Shown: positions 25,127 to 33,690 of the stretch, in pieces | How positions within the stretch are numbered: the stretch's first letter is position 1 | Layout: every line of letters begins with the position of its first letter | Assembly: GCA_964517265.1 (NCBI GenBank) | Contig: CAZFBS010000001.1 | Location: 62,001 to 126,000 of the forward strand | Direction: 5' to 3' | Origin: REEP01 sp964517265 | GTDB taxonomy: Bacteria > Pseudomonadota > Alphaproteobacteria > Rhodospirillales > Defluviicoccaceae | Length of the DNA stretch: 64,000 nucleotides | Translations under genes and position numbers: made by a program | The notes under the pieces: model-generated | Told to the model about the DNA's origin: nothing | Seen by the model: the letters and a program-made list of their open reading frames with translations, nothing else | Databases searched by the model: none

Positions 25127-25170
25127 CTTTCAACGCGGCGGTTACGCCCTTTCAACGCGGCGGTTACGCC
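25127..25170. repeat. Two perfect 22-bp direct repeats
   Basis: CTTTCAACGCGGCGGTTACG followed by CC is repeated exactly, at 25127-25148 and 25149-25170. The pair begins 13 bases upstream of the nuclease start and so may lie in its leader or promoter. Confidence 0.9.
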
Positions 25171-25320
25171 GTCGATCGCTGCCAACGCGCGCCACGGAAC
25201 ATGCTCGCGGTAGTAGTCAGATAAGCATGCCACACGTGCACGCAAGCACTCCGAGCCCACCGATGTGCGTTTGGACCCTCTATCTCCTGACGTTATCAGG
25301 AGAAGATGTTACCAATTTGT

Positions 25321-25617
25321 TTATTGAACCGGAGGCGTTGCCGGACCCGATCGCGACGGCGTAGTGCGTGCCTCGCATTGGGGTGCCCCGTCTTTTGCGG
25401 GGATCGCGGTCCATTCGTAGAACTCGAGGTCGCCGGGCGGACACTGAACGCAGCCCCGACAACCGGCAGCCTTTCCAACCCGCCGCACTTTCCCTTTTCG
25501 CATCCAATGATCCAGCATCGGGCGAATGGCGTCGGGATCAGCGGCCAGTCTGTTGGCGATCTCCGACAAGGAGGCAGGGCCTCTGCCGAGGAGGTAGCTT
25601 TTGATGTTCATCAACAT
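25321..25617 (-). CDS. feoC: FeoC-like regulator of ferrous iron transport
   Basis: A 98-residue protein. Residues 1-45 form a winged-helix-like domain (SLSEIANRLAADPDAIRPMLDHW). A cysteine cluster GCRGCVQCPPG follows, typical of FeoC proteins that carry an oxygen-sensitive iron-sulphur cluster and control FeoB stability. A Pro/Thr-rich tail ends it. It lies 65 bases after feoB on the same strand, the usual last place in feoABC. The ATG at 25617 is used; another ATG two codons later is possible. GGAGG is 13 bases upstream of the first, longer than ideal. Confidence 0.82.
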   Translation of the reverse strand: MLMNIKSYLLGRGPASLSEIANRLAADPDAIRPMLDHWMRKGKVRRVGKAAGCRGCVQCPPGDLEFYEWTAIPAKDGAPQCEARTTPSRSGPATPPVQ

Positions 25618-25682
25618 TGCCGTCGCAGGTCCTCCGGCGAACGATTGAAGCCAACGGAGCAGATCCCGCCGGCCTCCAGGCC

Positions 25683-28019
25683 TCAGGTTCCGGGCACCAC
25701 GGCCACGCGGGGAAACGCCTGTCGGTTGCCCAGATACCGCATCAAGGCAATGACGCCGCTGATCACGATCAGGGTAAGAACGATCCAGAAGAGGGAGGTG
25801 GCGGGATCACGGCCGAACCGCGCTGTCTGGTAGAACAGGACCGATCCGCAATAACCCATCAGCGTCGTCCAACCACAGATGAAGGCGGTCCATTTCCATG
25901 TCGTCTCGCGCGCCACCGCAGCGATCGCGGCGGCACACGGCATGTAAAGCAAGACCAGCAGCAGATAGGCGAACGCACCGACCGCGCCGTCAAACCGCAC
26001 CGCCATCGCCCCGAACGTGCCGATTGCAACCTGCTGCTCCGCTGCTGCGCTTGCCGCGGACTCCGTTTCTCCGATGGCGAGGCCGAGCGGGTCGGGAATG
26101 GTCGCGAGCGTGCCGGCAAGGTTGCGGGGAATGGTCGCGAACGCTTCACCGATATCGGCGACAAGGTCGAGAGCCGGCTCGGAGGCACTTGGTGGGTCGC
26201 CTGAATCGCTGGCGGCCAAGCTGGAATAAAGCGAGTCCAAGGTGCCGACGACGGCTTCCTTGGCCAAGACACCGGTGAAAATGCCAACCGCGGCCGGCCA
26301 GTTGTCCTCCGTGATGCCCATCGGTGCAAACACCGGAACGATTGTCCGGCCGATCGACGCCAGTGCCGACTGATCGCTGTCCTGGTTGCCGAACGTTCCG
26401 TTCACGCTCCAAGAATTGAGAAATGTGATCACCAGCACAACGGCAACGATGACCTTGCCCGCCCGCCAGACGAAGGTGTGAACGCGCTCCCACGTCCGCA
26501 GCAAAACCGACTTCAGGGTGGGCAGATGGTAGGGCGGCAGCTCCATGATGAATGGTGAGGTTTCGCCCTTGAGCAGTGTGTTCTTCAAGACGAGCCCGGT
26601 GAGCACCGCCGCGGCGATCCCGATGAGGTACAACGAAAAAACCATATTCTGGCCGCCGATCGGGAAGAAGGCGGCTGCGAACAGGGCATAGACCGGCAAC
26701 CGCGCGCCGCACGACATGAAGGGCGTCATCATGATGGTGATCGTGCGGTCCCGCTGGTTGTCCAGGGTCCGGCTTCCCATGATCGCAGGCACGTTGCAGC
26801 CAAAGCCGACGATCAATGGCACGAAGGACTTCCCCGGCAGGCCGACGAAGCGCATGAAGCGGTCCATCACGAACGCGGCGCGCGCCATGTACCCCGAATC
26901 CTCCAGCGCCGACAAAAACAGAAACAGAAAACCGATGATCGGGATGAACGTCGCTACCGTCTGGATGCCGCCGCCGATACCCTCGGCCAGCACCGTCGTC
27001 ATCCACTCCGGGGTGCCCAGGCTGCGCAGGATCGCGCCGAAACCGTCGACGAAGAGGGCTCCGAAGAAGAGATCGAAAAAGTCGATAAAGGCGCCACCGA
27101 TATTGATCGTGACCATGAACAGCGCGTACATGACCGCGAGAAAGATCGGAATGCCGAGGATCCGATTGAGAACGATCCGGTCAATCCGGTCGGACCCGGT
27201 TTGGGTCAGCTGTCCCGCCTTCGTCAGCACGTCGGCGGCGATCGTGTGAACGAACGCATAGCGAGCTGTCGCGATCAGGGTGTCCGGCTCTTCGCCGACC
27301 TCGTCCTCGATCCGCGTACATAATCGCGCAAGCATGGCAGGGGTGTCGGCGGGCGCCCCACGGATGGCTTCGCTATCGCCTTCGAGCAGCTTGAGAGCGA
27401 GCCAGCGGGGATCCGGCGCGCCCTGCACAACCGATGACAGCTCCCGCGCGGCGTCCTCGATCTCGCTTCCGTAGGAAATGGTGATGGGTGGAATGCGCGG
27501 ATGGCGGGCGGCTTGGCTGATCGCGGCCTTCAACGTGTCCAAGCCCTCGCCGCGACTGGCGATGATCGGAACCACCGGACAGCCAAGACGCCGGGCAAGC
27601 AGATCGACGTCGATCCGCATGCCGCGATCCTCGGCCACGTCCATCATGTTCAAGGCGACCACCAAAGGCACCCGCATCTCCAGGAGCTGCGTTGTCAGAT
27701 AGAGGTTCCGCTCCAGGTTCGAGGCATCCACAATGTTCACGACCAACCGCAACTGCCCCGATCCCAGTGCAGAGAGGAGGAATTTTTGCGTGATCCTCTC
27801 GTCGAGGGCGCTTTCTCCTTCCGGAACGGTCAGGGAGTAGATGCCGGGGAGGTCGACCAGCTCGAGGTTGCCGGCTTGGCATCGCATCTGGCCGGTCTTT
27901 TGTTCGACGGTAACGCCGGGCCAGTTGCCGACCCGCTGGCGACTTCCGGTCAGCGCATTGAACAACGTGGTCTTGCCGCTGTTGGGATTGCCGGCCAGCC
28001 CGACGACGATGCCGCTCAT
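25683..28019 (-). CDS. feoB: Ferrous iron transporter FeoB
   Basis: A 778-residue FeoB. The N-terminal G protein has GNPNSGKTT (G1), DLPGIYSL (G3) and NMMD (G4). The membrane part begins near residue 290 with several helices and the two Gate domains (for example FVPLIVGFGCNVPAIMGSR). FeoB imports Fe(II) across the inner membrane. The ATG at 28019 is chosen because AGGAGA lies 8 bases upstream; an upstream in-frame GTG adds 12 residues overlapping the feoA stop. A 55-residue stretch rich in Ser and Ala before the last membrane segment is unusual but within FeoB variation. Confidence 0.96.
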   Translation of the reverse strand: MSGIVVGLAGNPNSGKTTLFNALTGSRQRVGNWPGVTVEQKTGQMRCQAGNLELVDLPGIYSLTVPEGESALDERITQKFLLSALGSGQLRLVVNIVDASNLERNLYLTTQLLEMRVPLVVALNMMDVAEDRGMRIDVDLLARRLGCPVVPIIASRGEGLDTLKAAISQAARHPRIPPITISYGSEIEDAARELSSVVQGAPDPRWLALKLLEGDSEAIRGAPADTPAMLARLCTRIEDEVGEEPDTLIATARYAFVHTIAADVLTKAGQLTQTGSDRIDRIVLNRILGIPIFLAVMYALFMVTINIGGAFIDFFDLFFGALFVDGFGAILRSLGTPEWMTTVLAEGIGGGIQTVATFIPIIGFLFLFLSALEDSGYMARAAFVMDRFMRFVGLPGKSFVPLIVGFGCNVPAIMGSRTLDNQRDRTITIMMTPFMSCGARLPVYALFAAAFFPIGGQNMVFSLYLIGIAAAVLTGLVLKNTLLKGETSPFIMELPPYHLPTLKSVLLRTWERVHTFVWRAGKVIVAVVLVITFLNSWSVNGTFGNQDSDQSALASIGRTIVPVFAPMGITEDNWPAAVGIFTGVLAKEAVVGTLDSLYSSLAASDSGDPPSASEPALDLVADIGEAFATIPRNLAGTLATIPDPLGLAIGETESAASAAAEQQVAIGTFGAMAVRFDGAVGAFAYLLLVLLYMPCAAAIAAVARETTWKWTAFICGWTTLMGYCGSVLFYQTARFGRDPATSLFWIVLTLIVISGVIALMRYLGNRQAFPRVAVVPGT

Positions 28020-28021
28020 CT

Positions 28022-28276
28022 TTATTCTCCTGCCTGCTCGGTCGCTGGGCCGCATCGTGCAACCCTTACCGACTCCGCTTCCTGCTTGCGCAATGTTAGT
28101 GAAAAGCCGCGAACCTCGATTTCAATCGGATCGCCAAGAGGCGCCTGGCGCTTCAGCGTGAAACGGGTTCCGGGCGTCAGCCCCATCGCCATCAGACGGG
28201 CCCGATAGCCTCGGCTGCCACCGGCAAAGGCAAGCACTTCGGCCGTATCCCCAATGCTGAGCTCAGAGAGTTTCAT
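28022..28276 (-). CDS. feoA: FeoA-domain protein (second copy)
   Basis: An 84-residue FeoA, an SH3-like beta-barrel that assists FeoB. MKLSELSIGDTAEVLAF opens the protein, and ARLMAMGLTPGTRFTL is the conserved centre. The start overlaps the stop of the upstream FeoA by 14 bases, so the two small proteins are translationally linked. feoB starts 2 bases after its stop. Having two adjacent FeoA proteins ahead of FeoB is seen in some bacteria, where the copies may form a heteromeric complex. Confidence 0.9.
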   Translation of the reverse strand: MKLSELSIGDTAEVLAFAGGSRGYRARLMAMGLTPGTRFTLKRQAPLGDPIEIEVRGFSLTLRKQEAESVRVARCGPATEQAGE

Positions 28277-28532
28277 CTGTGGTGTCTTCCCCCAAGACAG
28301 GGACAACCCGGATTTTCAGCGCCAATCCGAAACCGACGGCAATCCGGTTTGCGCCAAGGGCGACAAGAACCGGACTGCCCGGTTGCCTCGCGACAATTCT
28401 TACGCGTTGACCTCGGGAAAGCCCCAGATCGGAGAGCCGGCGTTGAGCGCCGCGGCCCCCGGCGACGGCAACAATCTCGACCTGCTCCCCATCACCAGCC
28501 TGAGCCAGCGGGAATCCATCAACGTCTGTCAC
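28263..28532 (-). CDS. feoA: FeoA-domain protein (first copy)
   Basis: An 89-residue FeoA paralogue with GDGEQVEIVAVAGGRGAQRR and a LSDLGLSRGQRVRIV centre. It is the first gene of the feo operon. The start is GTG at 28532 with only a weak GCAGG-like site; no ATG is available upstream in a plausible place. It shares little sequence with the second FeoA beyond the core, so the duplication is old rather than recent. Function: accessory to Fe(II) uptake through FeoB. Confidence 0.85.
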   Translation of the reverse strand: MTDVDGFPLAQAGDGEQVEIVAVAGGRGAQRRLSDLGLSRGQRVRIVARQPGSPVLVALGANRIAVGFGLALKIRVVPVLGEDTTDETL

Positions 28533-28883
28533 GCCTGCGACTGCACCCTTTGTTGCAATTAAGAATTATTATCGTTTATCCTGAAAACCCTGCCTGCGGT
28601 CAACTGCGATTTTGAACCAGTCGCAAAATAACGTTGTTTGGAAATGCCTGCAAAGTCTTTGTGGACTCTTCAGGATGCATGGCTGCCATGCAAAAAACGG
28701 TATGCTCGTCCTCCGGATATCGCCAACCATCAGGGCGTTGGCGGTTTTCGGGGGGAGGCGGGCATCGACGCGATCTTGCACCGCTGTTGTCTTCGCAGGT
28801 GCACACGGATATCTTAGAGAAATCGGATGTTGACGGATGCGTGATGCGAAATCTGATGAACGGATCCTAACAGAGTAATAGGC
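28533..28883. promoter_or_regulatory. Divergent regulatory region between feo operon and hemerythrin gene
   Basis: This 350-base stretch separates the divergently transcribed feo operon and hemerythrin gene. The part nearest feoA (28550-28580) is AT-rich and holds the Fur-like site listed separately. Remaining open frames on both strands have no start signals. It most likely contains the promoters of both transcripts. Confidence 0.4.
28556..28574 (-). promoter_or_regulatory. Fur-box-like operator upstream of the feo operon
   Basis: Read on the minus strand, CGATAATAATTCTTAATTG matches the 7-1-7 Fur consensus TGATAAT-n-ATTATCA at 11 of 14 positions. It is 24 bases upstream of the GTG start of the first feoA, in an AT-rich patch in an otherwise GC-rich window. 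Iron-dependent repression by a Fur-family regulator is the expected role, but another AT-rich promoter element would look similar. Confidence 0.4.
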
Positions 28884-29312
28884 ATGGCACTGCTTCACTG
28901 GAAACCGAACCTGAGCCTTGGCGATGCGGCCATCGACAGCGATCATAAGAGGATGATCGATCTTTCGAACCGGCTGCATTTCATGACGCTGGCGGGAGAC
29001 GACACGGAGGCGGTCTCGGAGGTGCTTGCGGAATTGTTGACCTATGTCCGGGTTCATTTCGCGCGCGAGGAGGCGATGATGCGCCGCTGCCGGTATCCCG
29101 GCTTGCGGGATCATCAACGTTGCCATCGGGAGTTCGCCAGCCGGCTGCGCAGTTTTGTCGCGGATTTCGAGGCGGATCCGGAGCTGTTCGATATGAGCGC
29201 CTTTTATGATTTCGTCGCCGAGTGGATGCTTGTGCATGTTCTTGACGAAGACATGAAGCTGGTCCCGTTCCTGCAGGCGGCGCGATCGCCATCACTCGCC
29301 CACACCGCCTGA
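28884..29312 (+). CDS. Bacteriohemerythrin
   Basis: A 142-residue single-domain hemerythrin. The di-iron ligands can be traced: IDSDHKRMIDLSN (His and nearby), VHFAREEAMM (His and Glu), HQRCHREF (two His) and HVLDEDMK (His and Asp). The protein opens with LLHWKPNLSLG, the common bacteriohemerythrin start. It reversibly binds oxygen and may buffer or sense it. The ATG at 28884 has a weak ribosome binding site. Divergence from the oxygen-sensitive Fe(II) uptake operon suggests shared control by iron or oxygen, which is an inference. Confidence 0.92.
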   Translation: MALLHWKPNLSLGDAAIDSDHKRMIDLSNRLHFMTLAGDDTEAVSEVLAELLTYVRVHFAREEAMMRRCRYPGLRDHQRCHREFASRLRSFVADFEADPELFDMSAFYDFVAEWMLVHVLDEDMKLVPFLQAARSPSLAHTA

Positions 29313-29381
29313 TCCGTTTCCATCGCTGCTTTGTCACCGCCATGCTGTCTGCTACCCTGCTTTGGCAGGGAGCAAAACAGC

Positions 29382-29849
29382 ATGTCTGATACGATTGCGT
29401 CAGAACACCCGGAGTTGCTGCCGCCGACCTACTGGTTCGGCTGCGCGCTTTTGATGATTACCATTCATGTGTTCTTTCCTCTGGCCCAATGGTCGGAACC
29501 GGTGCTCGTTTATGGCGGCCTCGCGTTGATCGGTGCGGCTTTGCTGTTCGGAGGGTGGGCGGCTTGGACTTTTGAGTGGCATGGAACGCCGGTTCATCCC
29601 TTCGAGCCAGCGAAATGCCTCGTGATCGGGGGACCCTATCGCTACTCCCGCAATCCCATGTACCTCAGCCTTCTCGTCATGCTGATCGGGCTTTGGCTTA
29701 TCCTCGGCAGCGTGACACCGGTGGTCGTGGTGATCGCCTTCGAGACCATCATCTCGACGCGCTTCATCGATCCTGAAGAACGCGCGCTCGAAAGCCGCTA
29801 CGGGGACGAGTTCCGGCGCTACAAGGCAAGCGTTCGCCGGTGGATTTGA
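29382..29849 (+). CDS. Isoprenylcysteine carboxyl methyltransferase-like membrane protein
   Basis: A 155-residue membrane protein with about four helices. The C-terminal half has the ICMT/PEMT motif: GPYRYSRNPMYLS, then EERALESRYGDEFRRYKASV. This region binds S-adenosylmethionine in the family. Bacterial members are often of unknown substrate and may methylate lipids or small hydrophobic compounds. The ATG at 29382 is preceded by GGGAG at 10 bases; an in-frame ATG at 29331 adds a Cys/Pro-rich stretch with no merit. It lies 56 bases upstream of rlmN on the same strand. Confidence 0.85.
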   Translation: MSDTIASEHPELLPPTYWFGCALLMITIHVFFPLAQWSEPVLVYGGLALIGAALLFGGWAAWTFEWHGTPVHPFEPAKCLVIGGPYRYSRNPMYLSLLVMLIGLWLILGSVTPVVVVIAFETIISTRFIDPEERALESRYGDEFRRYKASVRRWI

Positions 29850-29905
29850 GGCCAAAGGACCTTGGCGGCGGACCCGGGAGGCGGTGGGCTGCAACGTGAG
29901 ATCAA

Positions 29906-31051
29906 ATGATTATGGATGGTGTGCGCAAAAACCTGATCGGTCTGTCCCGCGAGGCGCTTGAGAGCGAACTGGTCGCTGCCGGACAAAAGGCGTTCCGGGC
30001 GCGTCAGTTGTGGCACTGGATCTATTGCCGCGGAGAGCGCGATTTTGCAGCGATGACGACTTTAGCCAAGTCGCTGCGCGCGGTGCTGGCGGAACGCTTC
30101 ACGGTGGACAGGCCGGCCACGCGCCGCGAATTGAAGTCGGAGGACGGCAGCCGGAAGTGGCTGCTTCGTTTTGCCGACGGCAACGAGGCAGAGGCGGTTT
30201 TCATCCCCGAGGCGGACCGCGGCGCGCTGTGCGTCTCCTCGCAGGTCGGGTGTACCCTGAGTTGCACCTTTTGCCATACCGGAACCCAGCGTCTGGTTCG
30301 CAATCTGACGGCAGCAGAGATTGTCGGTCAGATGATGGTGGCACGAGACGCCTACGGCGAGTGGCCGACGCCGCAGGGAGAACGTCTGATCTCGAACATC
30401 GTTTTGATGGGCATGGGCGAGCCCTTGTTCAATTACGACAACGTCGCCACCGCTGTCAGGATCATCATGGACGGCGAGGGGATCGCACTGTCGCGCAGGC
30501 GGATCACCCTCAGCACCTCGGGAGTGGTGCCGATGATCCGGCGCGTCGGTGAGGAACTCGGGGTCAACCTCGCGATCAGTCTGCACGCCGTTAACGATGA
30601 ACTGCGCGACGTGCTGGTCCCCATCAACAAGAAATATCCGATCGCCGAGTTGCTTCAGGCCTGCCGCGACTATCCCGCGGCGAGCAACGCGCGGCGGATC
30701 ACCTTTGAGTACGTGATGCTGAAGGGGATCAACGATTCCGCTGCCGATGCCCGCGCTCTTGCCGAGTTGCTGCGGGGGATCCCGGCGAAGGTGAACCTGA
30801 TCCCGTTCAACCCTTGGCCCGGGACCGTGTACGAAAATTCTTCGCCGGCAGTCGCCGCCCGGTTCGCCGCCATCTTGAACGATGCCGGCTACACGGCCCC
30901 GATCCGGGTGCCGCGCGGGCGGGACATCATGGCCGCTTGCGGGCAGTTGCGCTCTGCAAGCGAACGTGAACGCCTTGCCCGCTCTCAGCCTCGTCCCGGG
31001 GCAGGTGTGGCGCTTGAGCCAAACCCACTGCTAGCGCTGCGCGGGGAGTGA
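29906..31051 (+). CDS. rlmN: Dual-specificity RNA methyltransferase RlmN
   Basis: A 381-residue radical-SAM enzyme that makes m2A at 23S rRNA A2503 and at A37 of some tRNAs. The cluster motif is CTLSCTFCHTG (C-x3-C-x2-C), followed by VLMGMGEPLFNYDNV. The C-terminal RDIMAACGQLR carries the second conserved Cys, which forms the transient adduct with RNA. Size is normal for RlmN. The ATG at 29906 has GTGAGA nearby; a second ATG two codons later is possible. It is a housekeeping gene with no clear functional tie to its neighbours. Confidence 0.97.
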   Translation: MIMDGVRKNLIGLSREALESELVAAGQKAFRARQLWHWIYCRGERDFAAMTTLAKSLRAVLAERFTVDRPATRRELKSEDGSRKWLLRFADGNEAEAVFIPEADRGALCVSSQVGCTLSCTFCHTGTQRLVRNLTAAEIVGQMMVARDAYGEWPTPQGERLISNIVLMGMGEPLFNYDNVATAVRIIMDGEGIALSRRRITLSTSGVVPMIRRVGEELGVNLAISLHAVNDELRDVLVPINKKYPIAELLQACRDYPAASNARRITFEYVMLKGINDSAADARALAELLRGIPAKVNLIPFNPWPGTVYENSSPAVAARFAAILNDAGYTAPIRVPRGRDIMAACGQLRSASERERLARSQPRPGAGVALEPNPLLALRGE

Positions 31052-31150
31052 ACGACCGCTCCCGACAGGTTCGCTTGACCGGCAAGGATTGGCACCTTAT
31101 CGCAAGGATCATTCATTCGTCGCTCGCCTGATCGTTCGCTGGAGTGTGCT

Positions 31151-32800
31151 GTGCTGACCGGGATCCGGCCATACCTGGCATTGACCCTCCTGTGCGCCCT
31201 CCTGTACATCCCTGGGATTGCCGTCATCCCGGCGCTGGACCGGGACGAGGCCCGCTACATGCAACCGACCCGGCAGATGCTGGAGACCGGAGACTTCATC
31301 GACATCCGGTTTCAGGACGAGCCTCGTTACAAGAAACCGATCGGTATCTATTGGCTGCAGGCAGGTGCGGTGGCTCTCGTCGGCGGGTTGGACTCCCGTG
31401 ACGTTTGGCCCCACCGGATCCCTTCGGTCCTCGGCGCCTGGGCAGCGGTGCTGATTACCTTCGCGTTTGGCACGCGGTTGTTCGACCGGCGGGCGGGGTT
31501 GCTCGCGGCCGCGGTCGTGGGCGGCTCACTAGCGCTGGTGATCGAGGCCAACCAAGCCAAGACGGATGCCGTTCTTCTTGCCACGATCGTTGCGTCCCAG
31601 GCGGGATTGGGTCTTGCCTACGTTGCCGCACGGCGCGGCGAGCCCATCGCCCAGCCATCCTGGATCAGCGGCGCCGCCGCCTTGTTTTGGATCGCCCAGG
31701 GACTCGGCTTTCTGATCAAGGCGCCGCTCCCGCAGTTCGTCGCGCTGATGACAATTGGTGCGCTCATTATTGCGGATCGCGACGGAAACTGGCTCCGGCG
31801 TCTGCAGCCGTTGCGCGGCCTGCTGATGATGGCGCTCATCGTCCTGCCCTGGGCAGTGGCCATCGCAATCGAGACCAACGGAGCGTTCTTTACCACGGCG
31901 CTCGGCGACGATCTGTTGCCCAAGATGATGGGCGGGGAGGAAAGCCATGGCGCACCGCCGGGCTATTACGCCGCCTTGATGCTGATTTTCTTCTGGCCCG
32001 GCTCGCTGTTCGTGGGCCCGGCGTTGATCCACGTTTGGCGGAAGCGGCGTCAGCCGTCGATCCGGTTCTGCTTGGCATGGCTGATCCCGACGTGGATCGG
32101 CTTCGAGCTGATCCCGACCAAGTTGCCTCATTACGTTCTGCCGCTCTATCCCGCGCTGGCCCTCGTGACAGCGGTTGCCATCGTCGCCGCCGCCAGCTGC
32201 CGAGGGGACGTGTTTACCGCTGGTTTGAGCCGGATCTGGTATGGTGTTTGGTCGGTGGTCGGTTTTGCTCTCGCTGCGGCCGCCGTGGCCGCACCAATTG
32301 TTGTCGGCGAAGGCTTCACCCTCTGGTCGTTGCTGCCGGCCGCTGCGGCGATCACGGCCTCGATGATGGGGCTGTGGCTGGCGCTGCGTCATCGGATGCT
32401 GGCTGCGATCGTCCTGGTGCTTGCGCTTGGCTTGGTCACCCAGGCGTTTCTTCTTCAATCGATCATGCCGCGAGCAACCGACCTATGGGTCAGCCAGAAA
32501 ATTGCGCAGGCTGTCGACGCCGCCGGTACCACCGCCCCGGTTGCGATCGCGGGGTTCAGCGAGCCGAGCGCGGTCTTTGAAATCGGCACCCGGACGGTGC
32601 TTACCGGTGGTGGTGGCGCCGCCTCCCACCTCCTTTCGACGCCGGGCGCACTGGTGGTGGTGGAACAGCGGCAGGATCGGGCGTTCTTTGAGGCCTTGGG
32701 CACACGGGCCGACGCGGTGAGAGCTGTGGCAACCGTGTCCGGGCTTAACTATTCCAAGGGCCAGGACGTGGCAATCACTATTTATAAGATCGGACGCTGA
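31151..32800 (+). CDS. ArnT-like membrane glycosyltransferase (GT-C fold)
   Basis: A 549-residue polytopic membrane protein with about 11 helices. The first periplasmic loop has ALDRDEARYMQPTRQM; its acidic DEARY motif is the catalytic loop feature of GT-C enzymes such as ArnT and PMT. A second motif EPRYKKPIGIYWLQA follows, as in ArnT homologues. These enzymes move a sugar from a polyprenyl carrier to lipid A or another acceptor. The start is GTG at 31151 with GGAG 6 bases upstream. It overlaps the PAP2 phosphatase by one base (TGATG), so both likely act on the same polyprenyl-linked substrate or product. Confidence 0.85.
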   Translation: MLTGIRPYLALTLLCALLYIPGIAVIPALDRDEARYMQPTRQMLETGDFIDIRFQDEPRYKKPIGIYWLQAGAVALVGGLDSRDVWPHRIPSVLGAWAAVLITFAFGTRLFDRRAGLLAAAVVGGSLALVIEANQAKTDAVLLATIVASQAGLGLAYVAARRGEPIAQPSWISGAAALFWIAQGLGFLIKAPLPQFVALMTIGALIIADRDGNWLRRLQPLRGLLMMALIVLPWAVAIAIETNGAFFTTALGDDLLPKMMGGEESHGAPPGYYAALMLIFFWPGSLFVGPALIHVWRKRRQPSIRFCLAWLIPTWIGFELIPTKLPHYVLPLYPALALVTAVAIVAAASCRGDVFTAGLSRIWYGVWSVVGFALAAAAVAAPIVVGEGFTLWSLLPAAAAITASMMGLWLALRHRMLAAIVLVLALGLVTQAFLLQSIMPRATDLWVSQKIAQAVDAAGTTAPVAIAGFSEPSAVFEIGTRTVLTGGGGAASHLLSTPGALVVVEQRQDRAFFEALGTRADAVRAVATVSGLNYSKGQDVAITIYKIGR

Positions 32801-33690
32801 TGCATTTAGGCGCACTCGGCCGCAGGCCGCTCCTCTCGTCCTTTATCGTGGTGGCGCTGCTTTGCGTTCTCTCGGTTCTGTTCGTCGATCAGCCCCTCGC
32901 ACGGTACTACCGCGAGTCCGCGGCGGCGGAGACACTGACGGTGTTCCGGTACATCACCGATCTGGGCGATGCGACCCCTTATGTCATCGTCCTCCTGCTG
33001 ATCCTTGCCGGGTGCGGTATTGCCGGCGCGTTCAGTCTCTATGAGGCGACGTTCGCCGCAATTGGCCGGATCACCAATGCCTGCGTGTTGATTCTCCTCT
33101 CGCTGGCCGTGTCTGGAGCGATAATTCACGTCATCAAATTCAGCATGGGTCGGTACCGACCGCAGGGGTTGTTCGAGAGCGGCCTTTACGATGCTGCGAT
33201 GTTCACGGCCGGATACCTCAACAGCTCGTTTCCCTCAGGTCATTCTCAAGTGGTAGGCGCGCTGGCGGGATCGCTTGTTCTCATCGCCTCGCGATACACG
33301 CCGGTCTACATCGTGTTTGCGGCACTGGTCGGCTACAGCCGGGTGGTCACCGGCGACCACTATCTGTCCGATGTCATCTTCGGCCTCTTTGTCGGCGCGG
33401 CATCGGCCGTGCTGCTCAAACAACGGATCTACGATCGACGCGGGCTGCCGGTTGCAATCACACGGCCGCGCGGCCGCGCGCTCGCATCGGGTCCGCAAGC
33501 GCAATCACTCGGTCCTGCCGAGGCGAGGGTTGCGAGTCGCCGCCGCCGGGCGGAGGGGGGATCAAAGCAGGCGCATCTGCTTGAAACTACGGTGCCCCTT
33601 GCGCGAGATGATAATGTGGTCGTGAAGAACGATTCCCACGCCTTCCAGCGCCTGCTTGACGAGTCGCGTCATCTCGATGTCGGCGGGTGA
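32800..33690 (+). CDS. PAP2-superfamily membrane phosphatase with C-terminal extension
   Basis: A 296-residue protein. Residues 1-212 form a six-helix PAP2 domain with the three signature parts: KFSMGRYRPQG, FPSGHSQVV and SRVVTGDHYLSDV, which carry the catalytic His residues. Such enzymes dephosphorylate undecaprenyl diphosphate or lipid A phosphates. The last 85 residues are Arg-rich, have no domain, and their codons overlap the 3' end of radC by 129 bases on the other strand. The ATG overlaps the stop of the ArnT-like gene by one base. The tail may be unselected read-through after loss of an earlier stop. Confidence 0.87.
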   Translation: MHLGALGRRPLLSSFIVVALLCVLSVLFVDQPLARYYRESAAAETLTVFRYITDLGDATPYVIVLLLILAGCGIAGAFSLYEATFAAIGRITNACVLILLSLAVSGAIIHVIKFSMGRYRPQGLFESGLYDAAMFTAGYLNSSFPSGHSQVVGALAGSLVLIASRYTPVYIVFAALVGYSRVVTGDHYLSDVIFGLFVGAASAVLLKQRIYDRRGLPVAITRPRGRALASGPQAQSLGPAEARVASRRRRAEGGSKQAHLLETTVPLARDDNVVVKNDSHAFQRLLDESRHLDVGG

